Part shown: piece after piece, positions 27,497 through 35,645 of the stretch
Layout of the letters: every line of letters begins with the position of its first letter
Numbering within the stretch: the first letter of the stretch is position 1
DNA from: JACDAE01 sp963717195
Lineage (GTDB): Bacteria > Chloroflexota > Ktedonobacteria > Ktedonobacterales > Ktedonobacteraceae
Direction of reading: 5' to 3'
Assembly: GCA_963717195.1 (NCBI GenBank)
Contig: CAVQVR010000001.1
Coordinates: 62,001-126,000, forward strand
DNA length: 64,000 bases
The notes under the pieces: model-generated
What the model saw: only the letters and a program-made list of their open reading frames with translations
Told to the model about the DNA's origin: nothing
The model's database searches: none
Position numbers and translations under genes: made by a program

Positions 27497-28195
27497 ATGC
27501 CGCAAACGCCCCATGTCGAACGCCACTTTACGGCTGGCGAGACGGTTCGCGACATCGTGATTGGGATGTCGGATGGTTTAACAGTCCCATTTGCACTTGC
27601 TGCCGGATTATCGGGTGCCGTCACTTCAACCCATATTATTGTAACGGCAGGGTTGGCTGAAATCGCGGCAGGTTCTATCGCGATGGGCTTAGGAGGCTAC
27701 CTGGCTGCCATGAGTGATGCCGACCACTATGCAAGTGAGCGGCGACGCGAACAGATAGAAGTTAAAACGATGGCCAATGCAGAAAAGTCTGAGGTGGCTG
27801 AGGTATTTGCAGCCTATGGTCTGACAACAGGGGAAAGTGCTCCCATCGTAGAAGCATTGAGCAAGCGCCCGGATGCATGGGTCGATTTTATGATGCGCTT
27901 TGAACTGGGTCTGGAAGAGCCAGACCCCAGACGCGCGTTCACGAGTGCAATAACCATCGCCCTTTCCTACATCGCCGGTGGGCTGATCCCTTTGAGTCCC
28001 TATCTGTTGCTCGCCAGAGCGCAGACGGCTCTGCAGGTCTCAGTAGGTATCACGCTACTGGCTCTCCTTATATTTGGGTACGTTAAAGGTCATTTCACTG
28101 GCGCGAAACCACTCCTGAGTGCACTACAAACAGCGCTTATTGGTGGGCTCGCTGCTGGCGCAGCATTCTTAATCGCCCACCTCATTTCACGATAA
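27497..28195 (+). CDS. VIT1/CCC1-family Fe2+/Mn2+ transporter
   Basis: 232 residues. The N-terminal VRDIVIGMSDGLTVPFALAAG segment is the family hallmark, followed by a hydrophilic stretch rich in Glu (about residues 70-135) and three further membrane segments. The family exports or stores iron and manganese across membranes; here the cytoplasmic membrane is the likely site. ATG at 27497 is chosen because GAGAAGG lies at good spacing, and the earlier in-frame ATG at 27425 has none. It converges with the SGNH-CBM2 gene (9-base gap). Confidence 0.87.
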   Translation: MPQTPHVERHFTAGETVRDIVIGMSDGLTVPFALAAGLSGAVTSTHIIVTAGLAEIAAGSIAMGLGGYLAAMSDADHYASERRREQIEVKTMANAEKSEVAEVFAAYGLTTGESAPIVEALSKRPDAWVDFMMRFELGLEEPDPRRAFTSAITIALSYIAGGLIPLSPYLLLARAQTALQVSVGITLLALLIFGYVKGHFTGAKPLLSALQTALIGGLAAGAAFLIAHLISR

Positions 28196-28204
28196 CACGA
28201 TTAT

Positions 28205-29407
28205 CTATCCTTTTGCGCAGGTTACCCCATTCAGGGTAAAACTGGCCGGAACGGGATTACTGCTGCCAAACGTCCCATTGAAACCAATTCCGCTTGATGC
28301 ACCCGCCGCAAGCGCTTTATTCCATGCCAGGTTCACAGCCGTCACTTGCTGACCCGATTGCGCCCAGGTGGCGCTCCAACCCTGACTCACCAGTTGTGAG
28401 GCATTGGGGAAAGTGAACGCGAGCGTCCAGCCATTGAATGCAGTCGAACCCGTATTTGTGACCGTCACACTGGTCGTAAACCCGCCCGGCCACTGGTTTT
28501 GCACGACATAGGCGACTTTACAAGCACTGCCAGTGCCAGGTGTCGACGTTGGCACGGGCGTCGATGTTGGCGTGGGGCTGGGTGTTGGCGTTGCCGCAGG
28601 TGTTGGACTGGGTGTTGGTGTCACAGCCGACGTTGGTGTCGGTGTCGGTGTTGACGGACCAGGAGTCATCAGCGTATTGAGCTGTGCCACCAGAGGAGGA
28701 TACCACTTGCTCGCGATCTTCTGATTGCCCGCATCATTCGGATGCACCCCATCTACTGTATCTGTACTATCATCAAAACCTGTCCATTGATCCACTACAA
28801 CAATCGGAGACTGCGCCGTGGATTTGGCTCTGGCCCACGCTGGAATAGCAGCGTCAAGCGCGATCACTCCCTGCGCACAATAGGTACATCCGCTGGGATT
28901 TATCGGAATAATCTGAGCCACCAGAATCTTCATGTTTGGATTATTCGCTCGCATCTGATCTATCAGCGTGCTATAGGCAGTAAGAATTGTTGATGTGGCA
29001 ATATTGCTCCAGACATCATTGGTTCCCAGGTGCATCAAAACAATGTCAGGATTGGTGGCGGAAAGCCAGCCCGGCAACTCATTCAAGCTCACAATATTGG
29101 TAGCCAGAGCTCCACCATGTCCTTCATTATCACCATCGTAGGGTATCCCACATCCCTGTGGCGGCTGGGTTCCTACAAAATGAATATTGGTATACCCTGT
29201 ATTCTGGAGATTATTCCACAGAAGAGCACGCCAACAACCAGGAGAGCCAGTGATCGAGTCCCCTAAAGGCATAATCCTGACGGCAGGAGAGGCGGCCTGA
29301 ACCTTTTGTGAATGTGCGGTAAAACCCATCATGGCAACACCAGACAATATAATTAACGCACAGGCAATGAGGAAACGCGCATCGATACGCTTACAGAATG
29401 GTTGCAT
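28205..29407 (-). CDS. Secreted SGNH hydrolase (esterase-like) with CBM2 carbohydrate-binding module
   Basis: About 400 residues: signal peptide with a hydrophobic core near residues 15-30, SGNH hydrolase domain with the Ser in MPLGDSITG, Asn in LGTND and the Asp-His pair in DGVHPND, a long Pro/Thr/Ser linker, and a C-terminal CBM2 (NQWPGGF, WTLAFTF, WNKAL). It would deacetylate or de-esterify plant polysaccharide outside the cell. The ATG at 29407 is preferred because AAAGGAG lies just upstream; 29425 has no such site. The linker is made of a repeated PTPTPT/PTPSPT unit. Confidence 0.9.
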   Translation of the reverse strand: MQPFCKRIDARFLIACALIILSGVAMMGFTAHSQKVQAASPAVRIMPLGDSITGSPGCWRALLWNNLQNTGYTNIHFVGTQPPQGCGIPYDGDNEGHGGALATNIVSLNELPGWLSATNPDIVLMHLGTNDVWSNIATSTILTAYSTLIDQMRANNPNMKILVAQIIPINPSGCTYCAQGVIALDAAIPAWARAKSTAQSPIVVVDQWTGFDDSTDTVDGVHPNDAGNQKIASKWYPPLVAQLNTLMTPGPSTPTPTPTSAVTPTPSPTPAATPTPSPTPTSTPVPTSTPGTGSACKVAYVVQNQWPGGFTTSVTVTNTGSTAFNGWTLAFTFPNASQLVSQGWSATWAQSGQQVTAVNLAWNKALAAGASSGIGFNGTFGSSNPVPASFTLNGVTCAKG

Positions 29408-29636
29408 GGATGAACTCCTTTTCATACCTGATTATAGCAGCGAACACTTCCTACGCTTCTACACCGGATAAGCGCCCAGCTTCATAGTACATATTCCATA
29501 TTCGCAATCAATATTGATACTCTGAACAATACCAATTACGAGAAAGTATACAGTCGAGGATCCATAAGAGTCAATTACTTTTGAACATCCTGACTGAATT
29601 TTGAATGTTTTTGAGTTTGTAGTAAATTGGGTAAAA

Positions 29637-30989
29637 TCAGCACAGATTATGTGTTTCGCTCGCTTTGGCATTGCTGATCTCCGTTCCCTTGCAGGAAAGA
29701 GTCCCGCTGAAGACTGCCCCCCCGCTGACAGCGTTCGCCGCCTTCAAATCACCGCCGTGCGCACGGAGGATGCGCTGAGCAATGCTCAGCCCCAGACCTG
29801 CGCCACCCGTGTGGTGGTTGCGCGAAGGATCCCCTCGGTAGAGAGGGGTGAAGAGGTGTGCCAGATCGGCGGGAGCAAAACCGGGTCCGGTATCGGTAAC
29901 TGTGAAGGCGAGGGAGTCGTGCTCACGGCGCCAACTCACACGAATGGAACCGCCTGCAGGCGTGTAACGCAAGGCATTCTCCAACAGGTTCTCGAAGACC
30001 CGTGTCAGCAAATGGGAATCCGCGTGCACAATACAGGGGGTTGATGGGCCATCTGCGACTAATCTGACAGTGCTGGCTTGCGCCTGGGGCTGCAGGCTAT
30101 CTAGCGTGTGTGTAATCAATTCCCCTATTTCAAGCGGCTCCTGAAGTGGTGCCTGTTCCAGGTACTCCAGTTGCGTGTAGGTAAAGAGTTCGCTGATCAA
30201 TCGTTCTAGTGCCGCCGCTTTGGTTTGGCAGACCGCTATGTATTTCGCAGCCTTCTCTGGTGTGCCAGCAAGCCCTGTTGCCAACCCTTCCAGATAGCCA
30301 CGTAGCGAGAAAAGTGGTGTACGCAAATCATGGGCGACCGCGCTAATAAGCAAGCGGCGCTCCTGCTCTACCTCAGCCTGTCTCTGCAAGGAGTCGCGTA
30401 ACGCCTCCTTCATCTTTGTGAAGGACCGGTACATCTCTTCAACCTCGCGGACGTGTGAAACCGGGAAATGAAAGTTCAGGTCATTGCACGCTACCTGGCG
30501 TGCCGCCTGCGAGATGGCCGACATTGGCTTAAGAATAGTACTGCCTATGAAAATGCCTATTGCGGCGAGTATGAGCATAAAGACCTGCAACCCGACAAGC
30601 GTTGTTCTTGGTGTGACGAGCACCGCTGGCAGAGTATCATAAAGAGAGGCTGTAGCTAATTCATGCGTACCATCGGTCACGACGATCTCTTGCAGCGTTG
30701 AAGACGCGTTGTTATAATTGCTACTGTGGAAGATTATCTGTCCGCCCGGATTGCGAAGAACCATCGCCATATGCATACCGGCTAAGCTGTTATCTAGCGT
30801 TTGCTGCCAGGAGTGATCGGTCCAGCGCTTGCTGTTTGCAAGCGTTGAGTGCATCAGCACGTTCTGCTGCTGGAGCGTCGTTGGGTTTTGCATAAACAGG
30901 AGGATCAGCACGCTTGCCGAGAAGAGCATCGCCAGGAGGATCAGAGACAAAGAAAGTGTCAGAAGCAGACGAATAGAGAGTAGTTTCAT
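29637..30989 (-). CDS. Membrane histidine kinase of a VanS/BaeS-like pair
   Basis: About 450 residues: membrane helix (about 5-30), extracytoplasmic loop of roughly 110 residues, second helix (about 140-160), HAMP, HisKA (H-box VAHDLRTPLFS) and HATPase (NLLENALRYTP, DTGPGF, GAGLGLSIA). The ATG overlaps the stop of the response-regulator gene by ATGA, with AAGGA upstream, so the pair is co-translated. The stimulus is not evident. Confidence 0.92.
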   Translation of the reverse strand: MKLLSIRLLLTLSLSLILLAMLFSASVLILLFMQNPTTLQQQNVLMHSTLANSKRWTDHSWQQTLDNSLAGMHMAMVLRNPGGQIIFHSSNYNNASSTLQEIVVTDGTHELATASLYDTLPAVLVTPRTTLVGLQVFMLILAAIGIFIGSTILKPMSAISQAARQVACNDLNFHFPVSHVREVEEMYRSFTKMKEALRDSLQRQAEVEQERRLLISAVAHDLRTPLFSLRGYLEGLATGLAGTPEKAAKYIAVCQTKAAALERLISELFTYTQLEYLEQAPLQEPLEIGELITHTLDSLQPQAQASTVRLVADGPSTPCIVHADSHLLTRVFENLLENALRYTPAGGSIRVSWRREHDSLAFTVTDTGPGFAPADLAHLFTPLYRGDPSRNHHTGGAGLGLSIAQRILRAHGGDLKAANAVSGGAVFSGTLSCKGTEISNAKASETHNLC

Positions 30990-31681
30990 AGTGGTGTTCC
31001 TTCGAAACGATAGCCGACGCCCCATACAGTGGTAATATACGTTGGTTGGGCAGGCTCTTTTTCAATCTTCTCACGAATACGCGCGATGTGGACTGCTACG
31101 GTATGCCTATCACCGATCTCACCCCAGCAGTGTTCAAAAAGCTGCTCGCGCGTAAATACCTGGCGTGGATGCTCTGCGAACAGGCGCAGGAGAGCGAACT
31201 CCCTGGCAGCGAGCGCTACAGCTTGCCCATCTACGTGGACCTCGTGGGCGGTGATGTTGATGATGAGGCGACCAAAATTGAGCACTGTTGGCTCTATAAC
31301 TGTGCTTCTCGATTGGCTGCGCCGCAATACCGCTTTGATACGTGCGATTACCTCAGCGGGGGTAGCTGACTTCACAATATAGTCATCCCCTCCTAGCCCC
31401 AGACCTCGAATCTTGTCAGTGTCCGTGTGGCGGGCGCTCAAGAAGAGAATGGGCACATCGCTCGTCTCGCGCAACTGGCGGCAGAGTTCAAATCCGGATA
31501 GACCAGGCATCATGACATCGAGCAGGATGCAGTCCACCATCGTCTGTGCCATCTTGCTAAGGACCTCCTGACCATCACGTGCGGTCTCAACCTGGAAATC
31601 AGCGGCTTCCAAAAAGTCGCGCATCAGGTCAACGATGGTCTCATCATCATCGGCAACTAAAACTGCTGTCTTCTTTTGCAC
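30986..31681 (-). CDS. OmpR-type response regulator
   Basis: 231 residues: receiver domain (VADDDE, Asp in LLDVMMPG, Lys in IVKSAT, where the usual Pro after Lys is Ser) and a winged-helix DNA-binding domain (REFALLRLFAEHP, VWGVGYRFEG). The start is GTG with AAAGGA at about 14 bases. It is the first gene of the two-component operon and works with the kinase just downstream. Confidence 0.93.
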   Translation of the reverse strand: MQKKTAVLVADDDETIVDLMRDFLEAADFQVETARDGQEVLSKMAQTMVDCILLDVMMPGLSGFELCRQLRETSDVPILFLSARHTDTDKIRGLGLGGDDYIVKSATPAEVIARIKAVLRRSQSRSTVIEPTVLNFGRLIINITAHEVHVDGQAVALAAREFALLRLFAEHPRQVFTREQLFEHCWGEIGDRHTVAVHIARIREKIEKEPAQPTYITTVWGVGYRFEGTPL

Positions 31682-31999
31682 CGTTACGTCATTCCTTTGG
31701 AGATCGTCATTTTGTCACCCTTTTCTAAACTCAGCAATTCTTCACTTGACGCCCATGGGGCTTATGCAATCGTGCCCCTACCTCAACACAAAGCACTGCA
31801 CCCGTCTCCATGCCCCTGAATAACAGTATATCAATGATACTCCACCCTTGCCAGCTATAAGCACATCTATAAAAGACTGTTGATATTTTGTTGATAATTT
31901 CCCACCCATTTATTGAAAGTTTGCCACTATACTAATTGCAGGTACAGGTAAGCCATACATTCTTTAGCGATTTGAAATCTTGAATTCAGGAGAAAAAAA
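31682..31999. other. Divergent intergenic region (318 bp) with a GTAGGGGC half-repeat
   Basis: Holds the promoters of the regulator operon and of the DUF6069-like gene. A stretch near 31749-31783 carries, on the minus strand, GGTAGGGGC and, about 12 bases on, GCCCCATGGG, which looks like a remnant of the hairpin family seen at 1134 and 6651. Confidence 0.5.
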
Positions 32000-32494
32000 A
32001 TGTCAACCACAACCACAAAAATACAAACATCTACACTCATGCAACGAGGAAAAGTTGCCAGGGGCCGTCTCTGGCGGGTAGGTCTTTTAGCCGTTATCAG
32101 CTCGGTCATGGTGAATTTCCTCCTCGCTTTGCTCGCGAGAACCTTCCTGCCAATTTCGTCTGATTTCGTATACCTGCAAACGCACGATATTCTCCCTTTA
32201 ACGATCGCAGGGGCCGTTGGGGCCACGCTCGTTTTTGCGCTTGTTAACCGCTTCTTCAGGAACCCGATCATGATCTATCGCATCATCGCTACCGTTGTAC
32301 TTTTGCTTTCGTTTATCCCGGACTTTCCGTTGATAAATACGGCAGGTGCCAGTGTGCTCGCTGTCGGGGCTTTGATGTTTTTGCATGTCGCAACCTACCT
32401 CGTTTGCGTCGGTTTGCTTACCGTGGTGGCACCCGCAAAGTACCTTGATACCAATGGGGCGGGGCTCGTCTCCGAAAATTGGGCATCAAGGTAG
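32000..32494 (+). CDS. Four-helix membrane protein (DUF6069-like)
   Basis: 164 residues with a hydrophilic N-terminus of about 25 residues and four hydrophobic segments, ending in a short tail. The layout and sequence (YRIIATVVLLLSFIPD) resemble DUF6069. AGGAG precedes the ATG. The last 15 codons run into a hairpin-rich stretch, so the natural C-terminus may have been altered by that repeat. The function is unknown. Confidence 0.75.
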   Translation: MSTTTTKIQTSTLMQRGKVARGRLWRVGLLAVISSVMVNFLLALLARTFLPISSDFVYLQTHDILPLTIAGAVGATLVFALVNRFFRNPIMIYRIIATVVLLLSFIPDFPLINTAGASVLAVGALMFLHVATYLVCVGLLTVVAPAKYLDTNGAGLVSENWASR

Positions 32495-32503
32495 GGAGAA
32501 CCA

Positions 32504-32579
32504 CATCGGCGATGATACGGGGTGGCGTTCGGGGCAGACAAGCCACAGCCCCGAACGCCACCCCGTATCATCGCCGATG
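32504..32579. repeat. 32-bp perfect inverted repeat
   Basis: Arms at 32504-32535 and 32548-32579 with a 12-base loop; the arms contain GATACGGGGTGGCG. It follows the DUF6069-like gene directly and could stop its transcript, although no T-run is present. The extreme length and GC content suggest a mobile repeat. Confidence 0.85.
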
Positions 32580-32705
32580 CCCTTGCCTTTCAATGAAGGG
32601 GATGTCACCTATTTTCGCCTTCCTGCACTCCACGTAAAAAAACTGCTTCCATTGTTGAGCACGAATGGGATGGATTTCATCCCTTTTTGAACAGGGAAAA
32701 GCTGC

Positions 32706-33740
32706 TCACTCCTGTTTAGCAGGTGGACGATCAGCTTCTGTGACAGGTGGAAGTGACAGCATGGGGGTACCGCGAATAGAGTAGAACCAGGGCGATGTTT
32801 CCGTTTCCTCCTCCTCGCTAAGCGGACGCGTAGAAATTCCCTCTTGGAAGGGATAGCGTGCACTCATCGGGCTACGCTCATACTCAGGATGGCGAGGCCT
32901 GGTCCCGTCCCGATCCCCAAAGGCGGTACGATCTCTAGAGGCATCACGTCCTCCAAGCGTATCGTAGACAGGGTGTAGTACGCGTCGCTCTTGCGCACGC
33001 TGTGCCTGCTCTTCTGCAAGCTCTTTCTGCTCCTGAAGTCTCTTGCGTGCTTCTTGTGCCAGGGTCGCTTGCTGCTGGCGCATGGCCTGCTGTTCCCGCT
33101 CACGTTTCTCTTGCGCGGCAAGCGTACGTTCTTGCAGCGTTGTTCGCTGTTGCTCCTGTTCTCGCTCAATCCTGCCCTGGCGCTCGGCTAATACGTTGGC
33201 ACTCATGCGAGGATCTTGCCCCATAGCTCTCTCGTGACGCGGAGTCATCGTCTTAGAAGCAGTCGCACTCCTGGAATGGAAGAGGTAATGAGATGCCATC
33301 GGCTCAAGTGACTCCAATGGACTCTGCTCAACCATACGAGCAAAATGGGTCAGATCTTCCTTCAGGATCTCCTCCACACGACTCCCGACCCCCAGCATAT
33401 CAACTAACCTGCCCAGCGGCCCAAAAGGAGGAGTATAGTGAAGATAGACATCAACCATTGTACGTCGAGGCTCGATGGAGCGGAATTTGACCTTTCCACA
33501 GGTGAATAAGCCCCTCGTCGAACGCCAACCTATCTGTTGATCGGGAATCCAATCCTCGTTGACGGCATCCCATTCATAATTTCTCAGGACATGCACAACC
33601 CAGTGAGTCCTTTGCTCATCAGCCACCGTTACTTCTTTGACAAAATACATAAATGCCGGGAAATCTCTGAAATGAGTGAACAAACTATAAACCTGATGGA
33701 CGGGTGCGTCAATGGTTACCGATGCATATTGTTCTGCCAT
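32706..33740 (-). CDS. SRPBCC (polyketide cyclase-like) domain with Gln/Glu-rich coiled coil
   Basis: About 344 residues. The first 145 form a START/SRPBCC domain (VTIDAPVHQVYSLFTHFRDF, WRSTRGL) of the kind that binds hydrophobic ligands. The middle (about 190-270) is a long, highly charged Gln/Glu/Arg coiled coil, and the C-terminus is disordered-looking. The ATG at 33740 is preferred over the one at 33806 because GGAGAAGG precedes it. No enzymatic residues can be assigned; a scaffold or membrane-associated role is possible. Confidence 0.82.
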   Translation of the reverse strand: MAEQYASVTIDAPVHQVYSLFTHFRDFPAFMYFVKEVTVADEQRTHWVVHVLRNYEWDAVNEDWIPDQQIGWRSTRGLFTCGKVKFRSIEPRRTMVDVYLHYTPPFGPLGRLVDMLGVGSRVEEILKEDLTHFARMVEQSPLESLEPMASHYLFHSRSATASKTMTPRHERAMGQDPRMSANVLAERQGRIEREQEQQRTTLQERTLAAQEKREREQQAMRQQQATLAQEARKRLQEQKELAEEQAQRAQERRVLHPVYDTLGGRDASRDRTAFGDRDGTRPRHPEYERSPMSARYPFQEGISTRPLSEEEETETSPWFYSIRGTPMLSLPPVTEADRPPAKQE

Positions 33741-34019
33741 ATCCTTCTCCTCGTGTTCAGGCATAATGACTGAGGTGTGGCGGCACTCCATAGGACTTTG
33801 TTGCATCTACTGACGACAGGGGTGTGTCTTCTCGTAAACGGCTTCGTTCCATATACGGGAAAACTCTTTTCAGTATAGCATACACAATCAAAAAGGGTTA
33901 AACCCTGAATTTTTACGAACTTTTAATAGACATCCACGTGTTGCAGATGCTAAAGTAATAAAGTACCTGGAATTGACCAGTAAAAGAGATGGTTTGATGG
34001 AGTTAGGGAGGTATTAGCA

Positions 34020-34388
34020 ATGACACGTGTACTGGTTGTAGAAAAAAACGCCGCTGTAGGTGAAATGCTGACCTGGGTTTTGAAGCTACAGGGCTATGAA
34101 GCATTCTCCGCACTCTCCGCCACAGAAGCTTTTCAAATGGTAGAACACGATTTTCCCGACATTATTCTGCTGGATCTCGCAATGGAACCTTTGTCGGGAG
34201 TACCATTCCTGGAAATGCTTACCTTGCGTGGTCTACGTTCGCAGTTTCAAGTAATTGTTATGTCCGCAGGCACACTACGTTGGTATGACGAGCATACTGG
34301 ACAAAAAATCTCCGCAGAGGGCTATCTCTCCAAGCCTTTTCCTCTCTCTGCCCTCTACAATCAGATTGCGCAGGTTGCAACCGGATAA
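34020..34388 (+). CDS. Single-domain response regulator (receiver only)
   Basis: 122 residues, just a CheY-like receiver: VEKNA in place of the usual acidic pair, Asp in IILLDLAME, Ser in VIVMSAG and Lys in YLSKPFP. The missing acidic pair could weaken Mg2+ binding and phosphorylation. AGGGAGG precedes the ATG. A strong bidirectional terminator follows. No kinase gene is adjacent. Confidence 0.88.
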   Translation: MTRVLVVEKNAAVGEMLTWVLKLQGYEAFSALSATEAFQMVEHDFPDIILLDLAMEPLSGVPFLEMLTLRGLRSQFQVIVMSAGTLRWYDEHTGQKISAEGYLSKPFPLSALYNQIAQVATG

Positions 34389-34462
34389 CCTGTTTCCTCT
34401 TGTAGTACATGGTGAGCTTTTCTCTTTTTGACAGGCGCATCTTCAGTTAGATCAGCTATCAT

Positions 34463-34501
34463 AAAAACGCTCTTGCTGCTCGAAGCAGCAAGAGCGTTTT
34501 T
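34463..34501. terminator. Bidirectional rho-independent terminator
   Basis: Perfect 18-bp arms (34463-34480 and 34484-34501) with loop CGA and A5/T5 ends, between convergent genes. Confidence 0.93.
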
Positions 34502-34526
34502 AGTTCCATACGTAGGCTAAGAGAGA

Positions 34527-35303
34527 TTACGCGTGCTGATGTAGGATGCCTACCTCGGAAGCATGGAACCAGCTTCCCGGTTTCCAGGGCATTCCAAGCA
34601 TTGGCAGCAACCAGCGATCAACGCCAATCCATCCACAGACTCTCCACGAGAAGCACAGGAATAATGCGAACATGCCCAGAACCGGATTAATGCTCACAGT
34701 CCCTGCCAGCAGGTAATTCAAATTCATTAAGACTCCGAACCCTGCGGCGATACCTGTCAGGATGCCCAGCAGGATACCGATACCCACAGCGAATTCGCCC
34801 CAGGTGACCAGGAACGAGAAGAAGCTCGCATGAGGCAGTACTGCGTTCTGTAAAAACCACCCATACCAGCCCTGGACCGATGGGTTAGCACCCGACGTTT
34901 TGGCTAACGCTCCTGCAACAAATCCTGCCAGTCCTTTGCCGCTCGTTCCCCACGCAGGAGAGGTTATTTTCTCCCATCCAGCCAGCAACCAGAGAGCTCC
35001 AACATTCATCCGCACGACAAACCAGAGCGGAGAAGATCCTGTCGACCCAAGGAAAAATCGAGAAATGCTCGGTTCAGGAAATGGCTCCGTTGCCGCCGTG
35101 GCCTGTAAAGCCTGCCGTTCCTGCGTAAAGTGAACAAATGCGACAATGAGTGCGATGGCAAACAGGATGAGCAATCCCACCCCCCAATAATCATCGGTTG
35201 TTTTGCCAGCGATATTCCAGATGATGTGAAAAAGTGTCCATGCTCCTGCGACTACTACAAGAAACAGATCAATCCAGAACGTCGTATTTCGTTGCTTGAA
35301 CAT
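34527..35303 (-). CDS. DoxX-family membrane protein
   Basis: 258 residues. Two N-terminal hydrophobic segments (about 12-30 and 42-60) are followed by a DoxX-like part: VRMNVGALWLLAGWEKI, FLVTWGEFAVGIGILLG, then INPVLGMFALFL. AAAGGAG precedes the ATG. DoxX proteins are linked to quinone or thiosulfate redox work in some organisms; no partner is adjacent here, so the exact role is open. Confidence 0.85.
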   Translation of the reverse strand: MFKQRNTTFWIDLFLVVVAGAWTLFHIIWNIAGKTTDDYWGVGLLILFAIALIVAFVHFTQERQALQATAATEPFPEPSISRFFLGSTGSSPLWFVVRMNVGALWLLAGWEKITSPAWGTSGKGLAGFVAGALAKTSGANPSVQGWYGWFLQNAVLPHASFFSFLVTWGEFAVGIGILLGILTGIAAGFGVLMNLNYLLAGTVSINPVLGMFALFLCFSWRVCGWIGVDRWLLPMLGMPWKPGSWFHASEVGILHQHA

Positions 35304-35645
35304 ACGTTTCGTTCTCCTTTCATTCTATCCATATCCTTCATCATATTTGTGAGGGATAAACCTCTTACTCACTCTAGTGTATGTCAGAGCTATCACTATT
35401 CCATCACGAGCAGGGAAATGAAGTCACAGATACATCACTGATCACAAACCACCTATGCTGTGTTCCACTAGTGATGGAGAATGAGCGTTCCGTGATCGAA
35501 ATGTGAGGTCGCTCTGATATGCTCGTGATACGACCATAGAGAGACTTTAGTAATTATTTCAGGATGTCCCGTTTGGAAATCGGTGCTATACAAGGCTAAA
35601 CGGAAGTACCTGCATTAAGAGACCTGAATTTTTAGGAGGACATGA
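35304..35645. other. Divergent intergenic region upstream of nifJ (342 bp)
   Basis: Expected to carry the nifJ and doxX promoters. Several short TGTGA/TCACA-like words occur (near 35371, 35437 and 35503) but none forms a clear symmetrical CRP/FNR site. Confidence 0.45.

Noticed and set aside
35304..35645. CRP/FNR site upstream of nifJ
   Set aside because: Only half-sites were seen, with no symmetrical pair at the right spacing.
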